A stretch of 64,000 nucleotides of DNA, from contig NZ_CP038437.2 in assembly GCF_008329985.2 (NCBI RefSeq), positions 3,906,001 through 3,970,000 on the forward strand. Direction: 5' to 3'. Positions within the stretch are counted from its first letter, which is position 1. Each line of letters begins with the position of its first letter. Made by a program: the position numbers and the translations under genes. This stretch comes from Halomonas binhaiensis. GTDB lineage: Bacteria > Pseudomonadota > Gammaproteobacteria > Pseudomonadales > Halomonadaceae. Shown here piece after piece: positions 32,404-41,439 of this stretch. The notes beneath the pieces are model-generated. The model made no database searches and was not told where the DNA came from. It was given only the letters and a program-made list of their open reading frames with translations.

Positions 32404-33076
32404 GAGTTTTCTCCAGCAAGGCGCCGCTTTGTAAACGCACATGCATCAGGGCCGTCGTCACTGCATCACCCAGTGCGGTGTGTCGTCCCATCACGGGCAC
32501 ATCCAGTTGCCTGGCAACTTTCTCGAACTCCGGCTGGATGATCAGCTCGGGGTGGCTGCGCCGCATGTGCTTGCGGTATTTCTGGGCCACATCCACCACG
32601 GCATTGGGTAGTGAGAACCCCAGGTGGGCCTTGAGGTAGCGATCGAGAATGGCCAAGTCAAAATCGATGCACCAGCCTACGAGAGGCCGATTGCCGATGA
32701 AGTCGAGCAGCTGCGACAGCGCTTCCTCGATGTCCAGGCCATCATCCAGGTCCATCTCACGCAGGTGATGAATACGAATGGAGTCCCCGGTCAGCGTCTC
32801 AGGCTTGGCCAGACGCAAATCGAGGGATTCGCTGGTCAGTACTCGATCATCACGTATACGCACAGCCGCGATCGATACCAGCTCCGCTGTCTTGGGATCG
32901 AGCCCGGTGGTCTCGCAATCCAGGGATACCAGTTCGTTGCCGGTATAAGGGTTGAACAGCCAGGCATAATCACCATTGGCCTGGCGGCGACGGTCAGCAA
33001 CGCGTCTTAAAGCTCGCAGCATAGGGGTCTCTCCCAATCGTGATAGCCATCCTTGCCAAGGCGAGTCAGCACTCAT
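32390..33076 (-). CDS. DEDDh 3'-5' exonuclease (DnaQ-like)
   Basis: A 228-residue exonuclease with the DnaQ motifs: VSLDCETTGLDP (Asp, Glu), GWCIDFDLAILD (Asp) and RHTALGDAVTTALM (His, Asp). It resembles the epsilon-type proteins found next to DUF294 proteins and acetate symporters in many gammaproteobacteria. Its start overlaps the DUF294 gene stop by 4 bases. The real substrate (DNA, RNA or small nucleotides) is not known. Confidence 0.9.
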   Translation of the reverse strand: MSADSPWQGWLSRLGETPMLRALRRVADRRRQANGDYAWLFNPYTGNELVSLDCETTGLDPKTAELVSIAAVRIRDDRVLTSESLDLRLAKPETLTGDSIRIHHLREMDLDDGLDIEEALSQLLDFIGNRPLVGWCIDFDLAILDRYLKAHLGFSLPNAVVDVAQKYRKHMRRSHPELIIQPEFEKVARQLDVPVMGRHTALGDAVTTALMHVRLQSGALLEKTHESS

Positions 33077-34896
33077 GCATACTCCAGGTGATAGCGATGC
33101 GACAGTCTTGCCTTGAACTCCTTGACGATATGCAAGGCTTCTCGCAGCATGTCCCGCTCCAGCGATGACAATTTCTGCACCACAACCTTGTCATCAGCAT
33201 CACTGGCATCATCACCATGTTTCCTGGCCTCAAGCTGCGCACGCAGGCGCAGCTCACTGAACAGCGCATGAGCCTCGCCCAGATCTTCCGCTGTTTCCCT
33301 TTCTATCCGCCCATCCGCCACCAGAGCATCCAGGCGCCCCAGTGTCGAAGTGGCTCTTATTCCGCGCTCCAGTGCCATGGTGCGCACACCATGAACAATG
33401 GGAAAAATGCCTCCTTTCTTGATGTCTATGCCATGCTCTGGCTTCTTGAGCGTTCCGAACAGGGTCAGAGGCGTAGAAAAACGCAGCACTCCCCTGGCGA
33501 AATGGGTCAACAACAGCTCGTTGCCTCGGGTTTCTTCAATCAATACGTCACGCAGATGCGCGCTCAGGCGCAGATCACCGGCCACTCCATCCGCATCCAG
33601 CAGAATTGCCAGGCGCATCAGGCTGTTCGCATCCAGGCGCTCGACCCAGGAGCGAATGCGTTGCCGCCATTGCACCAATGTCCCTACCCAGTCGGGATTC
33701 GAGACCATGATGTTACCTGGACAGCGTGGATAACCCAGATCAGTGAGCACCTCCGTGAAGCGCTGGGCATCTTCTCTCAGGCTTGACCAGTCATGGCCAT
33801 CGGCCAGGATCAGTGCGTTGTCCTGGTCGGTCTTGAGCATCTGCTCCCCCCGACCTTCACTACCCATGACCAGCAGGCAGGCAGCCTGGCTCCGGCTTTC
33901 GCCCATGGTGAAGTCCCAGGCTTTACTGACAATGCGACCATTGAGGGCAGCCAACATGCCCATGGCAAAACGCATGCGTACGCCCTGGGCCAGCAATGCC
34001 TGAATCAGTTCCGGAGTACGCTGACTCGCCCGGCTCAAGTCCTGCAGACTCTGGGCCTGCTCCACTTGCAGGCTGACCACATAGCTGCGGCTGGAAAAGA
34101 AGCTCAGTACATCAGTGAGTTCGACTACGCCCACTAATGCCCCGTCCTGCATTACCACCACTCTGGCCACCTTGTGCCGGGTCATTTCAATCAGCGCTTC
34201 AAACAGATACTGGCTGTGCTCCACAGCTACAAGGCGCAGGTTGGCGATGTCTGCCACAGCACTGGTTGGTGGGCGTCCAGACGTCACCAAGGCTTCGAGC
34301 AGGTCGGTCTTGGTGATCATGCCAAGCCCCTCCGGCTCCTCCACCAGCAGGCTATCGGCCTGGCTATCGCGCAAGGTCTTCACGGCCTCATCAATACGCG
34401 TGGTGTGACCGACCACCAATGGCTCACGCATGCATTCACTGACTTTCGCCAACATGAAACCTGCCAGCGTGATACCACCTTCCGAGCGACGTTCGGCCAA
34501 CATGCGCGTCTTTTCTGTCAGACGCTGACGGAAGTACTCGGCGAAAACCGTATTGCTGTCACACAACGACAGGAACAGCTCTCGCGACATCAGATAACAA
34601 AGGCTTTCCTGTTCGGCGACAAAACGATAGCGACTGCTGCCATTGAGCACGCTGATGGCACCAAACAGATCACCTCTGGTGTAATGACCAATTCGGGCTT
34701 CCCCTGGCCCGCTTTCGGGGTCCAGCTCCGCGACTTCGCCCTTGAAAATGACAAAGACGAACTCGCCGGACTGACCTGCCTCGAGGATCACTTCATCACG
34801 CGAGAAATACACCAGGTCGAGCCCCGCACGCACACGCTCTTGCTGAACATTATCAAGCAAGGAGAATGGTGGTTCGGACAGGTCGATGTCGACCAT
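33073..34896 (-). CDS. cNMP-binding / CBS / DUF294 nucleotidyltransferase-like protein
   Basis: A 607-residue signalling protein. A cyclic-nucleotide-binding domain spans about 8-130 (GEFVFVIFKGEVAEL, ARIGHYTRGDLFGAISVLNG), a CBS pair about 150-275, and a nucleotidyltransferase-like DUF294 domain about 335-450 with MGSEGRGEQMLKTDQDNALI, resembling the active-site region of GlnD-type enzymes. A C-terminal DUF294 helix bundle follows. It lies between the acetate symporter and the exonuclease on one strand, a conserved group thought to link acetate transport to signalling. Ligands are unknown. Confidence 0.9.
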   Translation of the reverse strand: MVDIDLSEPPFSLLDNVQQERVRAGLDLVYFSRDEVILEAGQSGEFVFVIFKGEVAELDPESGPGEARIGHYTRGDLFGAISVLNGSSRYRFVAEQESLCYLMSRELFLSLCDSNTVFAEYFRQRLTEKTRMLAERRSEGGITLAGFMLAKVSECMREPLVVGHTTRIDEAVKTLRDSQADSLLVEEPEGLGMITKTDLLEALVTSGRPPTSAVADIANLRLVAVEHSQYLFEALIEMTRHKVARVVVMQDGALVGVVELTDVLSFFSSRSYVVSLQVEQAQSLQDLSRASQRTPELIQALLAQGVRMRFAMGMLAALNGRIVSKAWDFTMGESRSQAACLLVMGSEGRGEQMLKTDQDNALILADGHDWSSLREDAQRFTEVLTDLGYPRCPGNIMVSNPDWVGTLVQWRQRIRSWVERLDANSLMRLAILLDADGVAGDLRLSAHLRDVLIEETRGNELLLTHFARGVLRFSTPLTLFGTLKKPEHGIDIKKGGIFPIVHGVRTMALERGIRATSTLGRLDALVADGRIERETAEDLGEAHALFSELRLRAQLEARKHGDDASDADDKVVVQKLSSLERDMLREALHIVKEFKARLSHRYHLEYA

Positions 34897-34921
34897 GATG
34901 CCCTCCTGCTGCTATCCCAAG

Positions 34922-34951
34922 CCCGCCTCCGGCCCAAAGGCCGGAGGCGGG
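34922..34951 (-). terminator. Very stable GC stem-loop between the symporter and the DUF294 gene
   Basis: cccgcctccggcc and ggccggaggcggg form a perfect 13-bp stem with a 4-base loop, 40 bases past the symporter stop. No U-tract follows, so it may attenuate readthrough or protect the mRNA end. Confidence 0.65.
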
Positions 34952-34990
34952 TCATCCCTGGATGAAAGAAGTTCCCTTCCTTCTGTGTGG

Positions 34991-36769
34991 TCAGTGAGCG
35001 TGAGCTGTACCTGATCCGCGAGGTACACGTACATGCTCGACCAGATCCTGAATCTCCTCGGGCGGTGCTTTCGTCACACGAGACACCACGAAAGCCACGA
35101 TAAAGTGGAAGATCATGCCCAGAGTACCGATACCCTCAGGCGAGATGCCGAACCACCAGATCGAAGGATCAGGGTTGATGAACTTGGTGTAGACGATATA
35201 GCTGAAGGTGAAGGTCAAACCCACGACCATGCCGACAATGGCACCTTCACGGTTCATGCGCTTGTCGAAGATCCCCATCAAGATGGCCGGGAAGAACGAT
35301 GAAGCCGCAAGACCGAAGGCAAAGGCCACCACCTGGGCAACGAAGCCTGGCGGATTGATACCGAAATAACCCGCGATGACGACCGCTACCGCAGCGGCAG
35401 AGCGTGCCGCAATCAGCTCTCCCTTCTCGCTGAGGCCAGGGTTGATCTGCTTCTTGATCAGGTCATGCGACACCGCCGCCGAAATCACCAGCAACAGGCC
35501 CGCAGCCGTGGACAGTGCCGCAGCGATACCGCCAGCAGCCATCAATGCGACCACCCAGGCCGGCAACCCGCCGATTTCAGGGTTGGCCAAGACAATGATG
35601 TCGCGGTCGATATAGACTTCACCTGCACTATCTGTCGGAGTGTTGGTGATCACCCGCTCGCCATGCTCACCTCTGGCACCATCATCGAACGCCGGCTTGC
35701 CCTCGAATGGGTCTCCGGCCCCCATCTGCACCTTGCCATCACCATTCTTGTCCAACCAGCCGATAAGGCCGACGCCTTCCCAGCTCTTGAACCAGTGCGG
35801 TATTTCCTCATAGGAGGTTTCATTCACCGTATCGATGATATTGGTTCGTGCAAACACACCAACTGCCGGGGCAGTGGTATACAGCAAGGCAATGAAGATC
35901 AGCGCCCAACCGGCACTGATACGTGCATCACGCACACGCGGCACAGTGAAGAAACGCACGATGACATGAGGCAGGCCCGCCGTACCGCACATCAGTGCCG
36001 CAGTGATGAAGAACACATTGATCATCGGCTGGCTGCCATCGGTATAAGGCGTAATGCCCAGCTCATCGAGCAGCCCATCGAGACGGTCGAGAATGTACTG
36101 GCCTGTGTCATTGCCAGCGGCATCGACATAGGTAGACCCTAGTCCAACCTGGGGCAGGATATGACCTGTCATCATGATCGACAGGAAAACCGCCGGCACA
36201 ATAAATGCGGTGATCAGCACGCAATACTGCGCCACCTGAGTGTAGGTGATGCCCTTCATGCCACCGAGGACAGCGTAGAAGAACACGATGACCATACCGA
36301 TGACGACACCGACATTGACATCCACTTCAAGGAAACGGGCAAACACGATTCCCGTTCCTCGCATCTGCCCTGCCACATAAGTGAAAGAGACGAAGATCAC
36401 GCAGATGACCGCAACGGTGCGGGCCACATTGGAGTAGTAACGGTCACCGATGAAATCAGGCACCGTGAACTTGCCGAACTTGCGCAGATATGGGGCCAGC
36501 AGCATCGCCAGCATTACATAGCCACCGGTCCAGCCCATCAGGTAAACCGAAGCGTCGTATCCCAGGTAGGCAATCAGGCCAGCCATGGAGATAAAGGACG
36601 CAGCTGACATCCAGTCAGCAGCAGTCGCCATGCCATTGGCAGCAGGGTGAACCCCTCCACCAGCGACATAGAAATCCTTGGTCGAACCGGCCCGAGACCA
36701 GATGGCAATACCGATATAGAGCGCGAAGGAGGCCCCCACGAATATATATGTCAGCAGCTGTACATCCAT
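34991..36769 (-). CDS. Cation/acetate symporter (VC_2705-type SSS family)
   Basis: A 592-residue sodium:solute symporter with about 13 membrane helices (YVAGGGVHPAANGMATAADW near the start, GAMKGITYTQVAQYCVL-type core, AAGGIAAALSTAAGLLLV). Members next to a DUF4212 protein are assigned to acetate or short-chain carboxylate uptake. An insertion of about 90 residues (about 295-385, holding WLDKNGDGKVQMGAGDPF) looks like a loop with an EF-hand-like DKNGDGK stretch and is worth noting. It follows the DUF4212 gene by 36 bases in the same direction. Confidence 0.92.
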   Translation of the reverse strand: MDVQLLTYIFVGASFALYIGIAIWSRAGSTKDFYVAGGGVHPAANGMATAADWMSAASFISMAGLIAYLGYDASVYLMGWTGGYVMLAMLLAPYLRKFGKFTVPDFIGDRYYSNVARTVAVICVIFVSFTYVAGQMRGTGIVFARFLEVDVNVGVVIGMVIVFFYAVLGGMKGITYTQVAQYCVLITAFIVPAVFLSIMMTGHILPQVGLGSTYVDAAGNDTGQYILDRLDGLLDELGITPYTDGSQPMINVFFITAALMCGTAGLPHVIVRFFTVPRVRDARISAGWALIFIALLYTTAPAVGVFARTNIIDTVNETSYEEIPHWFKSWEGVGLIGWLDKNGDGKVQMGAGDPFEGKPAFDDGARGEHGERVITNTPTDSAGEVYIDRDIIVLANPEIGGLPAWVVALMAAGGIAAALSTAAGLLLVISAAVSHDLIKKQINPGLSEKGELIAARSAAAVAVVIAGYFGINPPGFVAQVVAFAFGLAASSFFPAILMGIFDKRMNREGAIVGMVVGLTFTFSYIVYTKFINPDPSIWWFGISPEGIGTLGMIFHFIVAFVVSRVTKAPPEEIQDLVEHVRVPRGSGTAHAH

Positions 36770-36805
36770 AAATTGCTCCCTTGATTGACATTATTGTTAG
36801 GGGAA

Positions 36806-37063
36806 TCACTGCTCGTGGACGTCGAATTCTTCATCCAGCCGATTCATTTTCCAGGCATAGAAGATGATCAGGCCAATGAAGCAATAGATGGAACCCTGCT
36901 GGGCAAACCAGAAGCCAAGCTTGAAACCGAAGAAACGGATCTCATTGAGCTGATCGACCAACAGAATTCCAAAGCCATAGGAAACGACAAACCAGACGAC
37001 CAAACAGCTGATGATCACTCTGAGGTTACGTTTCCAGTAGGCCTGTGCGCTCTTGTCTAGCAT
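36806..37063 (-). CDS. DUF4212 small subunit of the acetate symporter
   Basis: An 85-residue protein with two membrane helices (about 14-35 and 52-72) and conserved WKRNLRVIISCLVVWFVVSYGFG and FWFAQQGSIYCFIGLIIFYAWKMN. Such proteins are always just upstream of VC_2705-type symporters and may be accessory subunits. It begins the operon; AT-rich divergent control DNA lies before it. Confidence 0.9.
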   Translation of the reverse strand: MLDKSAQAYWKRNLRVIISCLVVWFVVSYGFGILLVDQLNEIRFFGFKLGFWFAQQGSIYCFIGLIIFYAWKMNRLDEEFDVHEQ

Positions 37064-37485
37064 AAGGCTACCCTCATAAAGATGGTTTAATCACTAATTG
37101 CCCCTTTAAAGGCGACAGTTAAGCTTGAATCAAAGACTAGCCAAGAGCCTGCATTCGCATAACGAAAACTTTAGTCGAAAGCGTTATATGCATCGCAACA
37201 CATATTTTAAAAATAATTAAAAATCATACAGATACACTTTATTTTAAAATACTATCCAATGGTCTATCGATACAAAGGTGCAATGCACCATAGTCGAATT
37301 GCTAGAGCAACATTATTAATTTCTAAACAAAGGTACTATGGCCAATATTCGACAAAAGGCGATAAGTAGCATCTTGCCTACCTCTATCGACAATCACTTG
37401 ACTGAAGCGACTGAGCTGACGTATCTGCTTTTCCCGAGACGCGCTGCAATAGCGTAGAATGGCCGCTGATGTCGAGGAGATGCCC
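37064..37485. promoter_or_regulatory. AT-rich divergent control region of symporter and sensor kinase
   Basis: A gap of 422 bases between divergent genes, much richer in A and T than its surroundings (for example about 37195-37260). No credible gene. It must contain promoters for both sides, and is a natural site for the response regulator of the kinase, but I see no clear operator. Confidence 0.6.
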
Positions 37486-40400
37486 ATGTTCGTCGGTTGG
37501 TTGTTGATTCTTGTCTCTCTGCTATATATCGCTGTGCTGTTCGCCATCGCCTGGCGTGGCGATCGCCATGCTCGGAAGCAGGGGGCCAGTCAACGCCGTC
37601 CTCTGGTCTACAGCCTGGCATTGGCCATCTACTGTACCTCATGGACATTTCACGGCGCCGTTGGCCAGGCCGCTACTTCTGGCTGGTCTTTCGCCAGTAT
37701 CTTCGTCGGCCCGATCCTGACGTTCCTGCTATTCTGGCCGGTACTGGCAAAGATGGTGCGGGTTGCCAAGCACCAGAACGTCACTTCCATCGCTGACTTC
37801 ATTGCCTCACGCTACGGCAAGACCCAATCCCTGGCTGCCTTTGCCAGCCTGGTAGCCCTGATCGGCACCCTTCCTTACATCGCCCTGCAGTTAAAGGCGG
37901 TGTCGACATCCTTTACCTTGCTGACCAGCGCTTCGGACATTACCCGGGCCCCGCTGTTCGGAGACACGGCCTTTTATGTGGCCATTGTCATGGCCATCTT
38001 TGCCATTCTGTTTGGTACCCGCCATACCGATGCCACCGAACACCATGAAGGCCTGATCCATGCCGTCGCTTTCGAGTCGTTGGTCAAGCTGGTGGCATTC
38101 CTGGTCCTGGGGGCCTATGTCACCTGGGGCATGTTCGATGGCCTCGGCGACTTGCTGTCCCGCGCCAACACTCAGCTGGAACTCCAGCGTCAATTGGAAC
38201 AACAGGATTTTGGCCAGAGCTTCTGGGCCCAGACACTGCTGGCCATGCTGGCGGTCCTGTGCCTGCCTCGCCAGTTTCATGTCACGGTGGTGGAAAACAC
38301 CCACCGCGACGATGCAGCCCGGGCTCGCTGGATGTTCCCACTGTACCTGGTGGCCTTTGCCTTCTTTGTTCTCCCCCTGGCTGCTGCCGGTCTGACACTG
38401 TTTTCCGATACCGATATTTCTCCGGATACCTATGTATTGATGCTACCGGTATCCGCCAATCAGACCTGGCTAACCCTGCTGACCTTCATCGGTGGATTCT
38501 CTGCCGCCACGGGCATGGTCATCGTCGCAGCGGTGGCGGTCTCGATCATGATCTCCAACGAGATTGTCATACCGGCCCTGTTCCGCCTGCGCTGGTTCGA
38601 CACCAAGGCCAGGGACTATGGCCGCCTGGTACTGCGCGCACGGCGAATCACCATCGCTGTGGTGCTGGCCATGGCGTATGTCTTCTATCAATTGATCGGT
38701 GAGTTCACCTCGCTGGCCTCCATCGGCATGCTGTCCTTCGCCGCCGCCGCCCAGTTTGCCCCAGCAGTGATTGGCGGCCTGTACTGGAAACGCGGCAATC
38801 GCCTCGGGGTCATTGTCGGCATGAATGCCGGCTTTGCCATCTGGGCCTATACCCTGCTGCTGCCTGCCATGATCCATACCGGGGTTCTGCCCCATGCCTG
38901 GCTGGACGGTGGCCCCCTGGGCATGTCCTGGCTCTCGCCCACATCTCTGTTCGGCCTGCGTGTCGGCGACAGCTTCACTCACGGGGTCATGCTGTCCCTG
39001 GGCGTCAACCTGTTCGCCTATATCTTCATTTCGCAGGTCACTCCCCAGCGCGTGGTGGAGCGTATTCAGGCATCGTTGTTCGTCGACAGCGTCGAGACCC
39101 GCCAGACATCGGTCAACCGTCCCTGGACCGGGGCCACCACGGTGGGCGACCTAAAGGTACTGTGCCAGCGCTTTCTCAGCGCCTCTCAAGTGGATCGTGC
39201 TTTCAGTGACTATGCCCGGCGCAACGGCAAGGCGCTGGAGGACAACAGCCGTGCCTCGATCGACGTGATCCAGTTCACCGAGCGCTTCCTGGCGTCGGTG
39301 CTGGGTGCCTCCTCTGCACGCATCGTGGTTAACTCCGCCCTGCAAGGTCGCGGCATCGGGATTTCCGATGTCATTTCGATCGTCGATGAAGCCTCGCAGG
39401 TGCTGGAGTTCAACCGTGCCCTGCTCCAGGCCACCATCGAGAACATCAATCAGGGCATCAGCGTGGTGGATCAGAACCTGCGCCTGGTGGTCTGGAACCA
39501 GCCCTATCTGGAACTGTTCCGCTTCCCCGACCATTTGATCCGGGTCGGAGCCCCCATTGACCAGATCTTCCGCTACAACGCCCACAATGGCGAATATGGC
39601 CCCGGCGATCCCGAGGAACACGTCCAACTGCTGCTGGACAATATCCGCGAGGGCCAGCCGCATCGCTATGTGCGCTATCGTCAGGACGGCAGCGTGCTGG
39701 ATGTCCAGGGCAACCCCATGCCCGGCGGTGGGTTCGTCTACACCTACCAGGACATCACCCAACAGAAGCGCACCGAAGAGGCCCTGATCCGCTCGGAAAA
39801 CAATATCCGCATCTATACCGACAATGTGCCGGCATTGATTGCCTACTTCGATCGCGAGTGCCGTTACCTTTTCACCAACCGTGCCTATGAGCAGGCCTTC
39901 GGCATCGACCGAAACGATGTCATCGGCAAGCCTATCCATCAGGTGATGTCCGCCGAAATGGCTGACGAGCGCATGCCCTGGATCGAGCAGACCCTGCAGG
40001 GAGAACGGGTCACCTTCGAGGTGTCTCTATCAGGCGATACGACTCGCTATATGCTGGTGACCTATACCCCGCACTTCGGCGAGAGCGGCGCCATCCTGGG
40101 TTTCTTCTCTCTCTATCAGGACATCACTGAACGGCGTCTGGCGGAAATCGCCCTCAAGGAAACCAACGAAACCCTGGAAGAACGGGTGCGCGAACGTACC
40201 CAGGCACTTTCCGAGGCCAACGTCGCCCTGCGCCAGGAAAACCGTGTGCGCGCCGAGGCCGAACAGGCACTGCGCCAGGCCAAGCAGGTCGCTGAAGATG
40301 CCAATGCCTCCAAGACCCGCTTCCTCGCCGCGGCCAGCCATGACCTGCTGCAACCGCTGAATGCCGCCCGCCTGTTTACCTCGGCCCTGTCCCAGGAAAT

Positions 40401-41424
40401 GGACGCGGCAGACATGAAACGCACCATCGGCCATATCGACAGCTCACTGCAATCGGCCGAGGAGCTGCTCAGTACCCTGCTCGATATATCCAAGCTGGAT
40501 GCCGGCGCCCTGACGCCACGCCGCAGTCATTTCGCTCTGGCCGATATCCTGCGTCCGCTGCAGGCCCAGTTCGCCGTCATGGCCGAAGACCGCGGGCTGG
40601 ACCTCAGGATGGTAGCGACCCAGCTATGGGTAGACAGCGACAGCCAGATGCTCCGCCGTATCATCCAGAACTTCCTGTCCAACGCTATCCGCTATACCCA
40701 GGAAGGCCATGTGCTGCTGGGTGTGCGCCGCCGAGGAGAACGCATATTGGTCGAAGTCTGGGATTCCGGCCCAGGCATCCCTGAAGCCAAGCAATCAGAA
40801 ATCTTTCAGGAGTTCCGTCGCCTCGACCAAGCCACGCGGCACAAGGAAAGCGAGAAAGGCCTGGGCCTGGGGCTGTCGATCGCTGACCGCATGAGCCGGG
40901 TTCTCGATCACCCCATCCGGGTACGCTCCTGGGTCGGCATCGGCACCGTATTCTCGGTCAGTGTACCTCGGGTCGAAGCACGCGAGACGACAGCAGAGAC
41001 AGAGACAAGCCCCGTACGCAAGGCCGGCAACAAGCTGGCTGGCAAGCGCATCCTGTGCATCGACAACGAAACGCTGATTCTGGAAGGCATGAAGGCCATG
41101 CTGTCAGGTTGGGGGTGCGAGGTGTTCACCGCCACCTCCATCGGAGGTGCGAAGTCGGTACTGCGTCACCTGGGCAGTGATCCGGATGCCATCCTCGCCG
41201 ATTACCACCTGGATAATGAGGTCACCGGCATCATGGCCCTGGATGCACTGGCTGAACGCCTCGAGGATGCCGTACCCGGCATTGTCATCACCGCCGATCG
41301 CACGGAAGAAGTTGCCGAGGAAGTCCGCCGCAGCGGTTTCCAGCTATTGCTCAAGCCCGTGCGCCCCGCGGCCCTGCGTGCCCTGCTGACGAGGACACTG
41401 CAGGCCAGCAAGGCACCGCAATAG
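37486..41424 (+). CDS. Symporter-fused hybrid sensor histidine kinase (CrbS-like)
   Basis: A 1312-residue membrane sensor. Residues 1 to about 510 are an SSS-type transporter domain with about 13 helices (GWLLILVSLLYIAVLFAIAW first). PAS domains follow at about 640-755 and 765-890, then a coiled coil (ERVRERTQALSEANVALRQE), HisKA with the phospho-His in AAASHDLLQPLNA (about 952), HATPase about 1050-1170 (NFLSNAIRYT, WDSGPGIP, GLGLSI) and a receiver domain about 1185-1305 with the phospho-Asp in ILADYHLD. CrbS-type kinases control the acetate switch through CrbR; facing the acetate symporter operon supports this. ATG at 37486 follows GAGGAG; the upstream ATG at 37459 lacks a site. Confidence 0.92.
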   Translation: MFVGWLLILVSLLYIAVLFAIAWRGDRHARKQGASQRRPLVYSLALAIYCTSWTFHGAVGQAATSGWSFASIFVGPILTFLLFWPVLAKMVRVAKHQNVTSIADFIASRYGKTQSLAAFASLVALIGTLPYIALQLKAVSTSFTLLTSASDITRAPLFGDTAFYVAIVMAIFAILFGTRHTDATEHHEGLIHAVAFESLVKLVAFLVLGAYVTWGMFDGLGDLLSRANTQLELQRQLEQQDFGQSFWAQTLLAMLAVLCLPRQFHVTVVENTHRDDAARARWMFPLYLVAFAFFVLPLAAAGLTLFSDTDISPDTYVLMLPVSANQTWLTLLTFIGGFSAATGMVIVAAVAVSIMISNEIVIPALFRLRWFDTKARDYGRLVLRARRITIAVVLAMAYVFYQLIGEFTSLASIGMLSFAAAAQFAPAVIGGLYWKRGNRLGVIVGMNAGFAIWAYTLLLPAMIHTGVLPHAWLDGGPLGMSWLSPTSLFGLRVGDSFTHGVMLSLGVNLFAYIFISQVTPQRVVERIQASLFVDSVETRQTSVNRPWTGATTVGDLKVLCQRFLSASQVDRAFSDYARRNGKALEDNSRASIDVIQFTERFLASVLGASSARIVVNSALQGRGIGISDVISIVDEASQVLEFNRALLQATIENINQGISVVDQNLRLVVWNQPYLELFRFPDHLIRVGAPIDQIFRYNAHNGEYGPGDPEEHVQLLLDNIREGQPHRYVRYRQDGSVLDVQGNPMPGGGFVYTYQDITQQKRTEEALIRSENNIRIYTDNVPALIAYFDRECRYLFTNRAYEQAFGIDRNDVIGKPIHQVMSAEMADERMPWIEQTLQGERVTFEVSLSGDTTRYMLVTYTPHFGESGAILGFFSLYQDITERRLAEIALKETNETLEERVRERTQALSEANVALRQENRVRAEAEQALRQAKQVAEDANASKTRFLAAASHDLLQPLNAARLFTSALSQEMDAADMKRTIGHIDSSLQSAEELLSTLLDISKLDAGALTPRRSHFALADILRPLQAQFAVMAEDRGLDLRMVATQLWVDSDSQMLRRIIQNFLSNAIRYTQEGHVLLGVRRRGERILVEVWDSGPGIPEAKQSEIFQEFRRLDQATRHKESEKGLGLGLSIADRMSRVLDHPIRVRSWVGIGTVFSVSVPRVEARETTAETETSPVRKAGNKLAGKRILCIDNETLILEGMKAMLSGWGCEVFTATSIGGAKSVLRHLGSDPDAILADYHLDNEVTGIMALDALAERLEDAVPGIVITADRTEEVAEEVRRSGFQLLLKPVRPAALRALLTRTLQASKAPQ

Positions 41425-41439
41425 CGTGAGCCAAGCTGA

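Noticed and set aside
37323..37547. Minus-strand open frame in the AT-rich control region
   Set aside because: Overlaps the start of the sensor kinase gene, no ribosome site and no recognisable domain.
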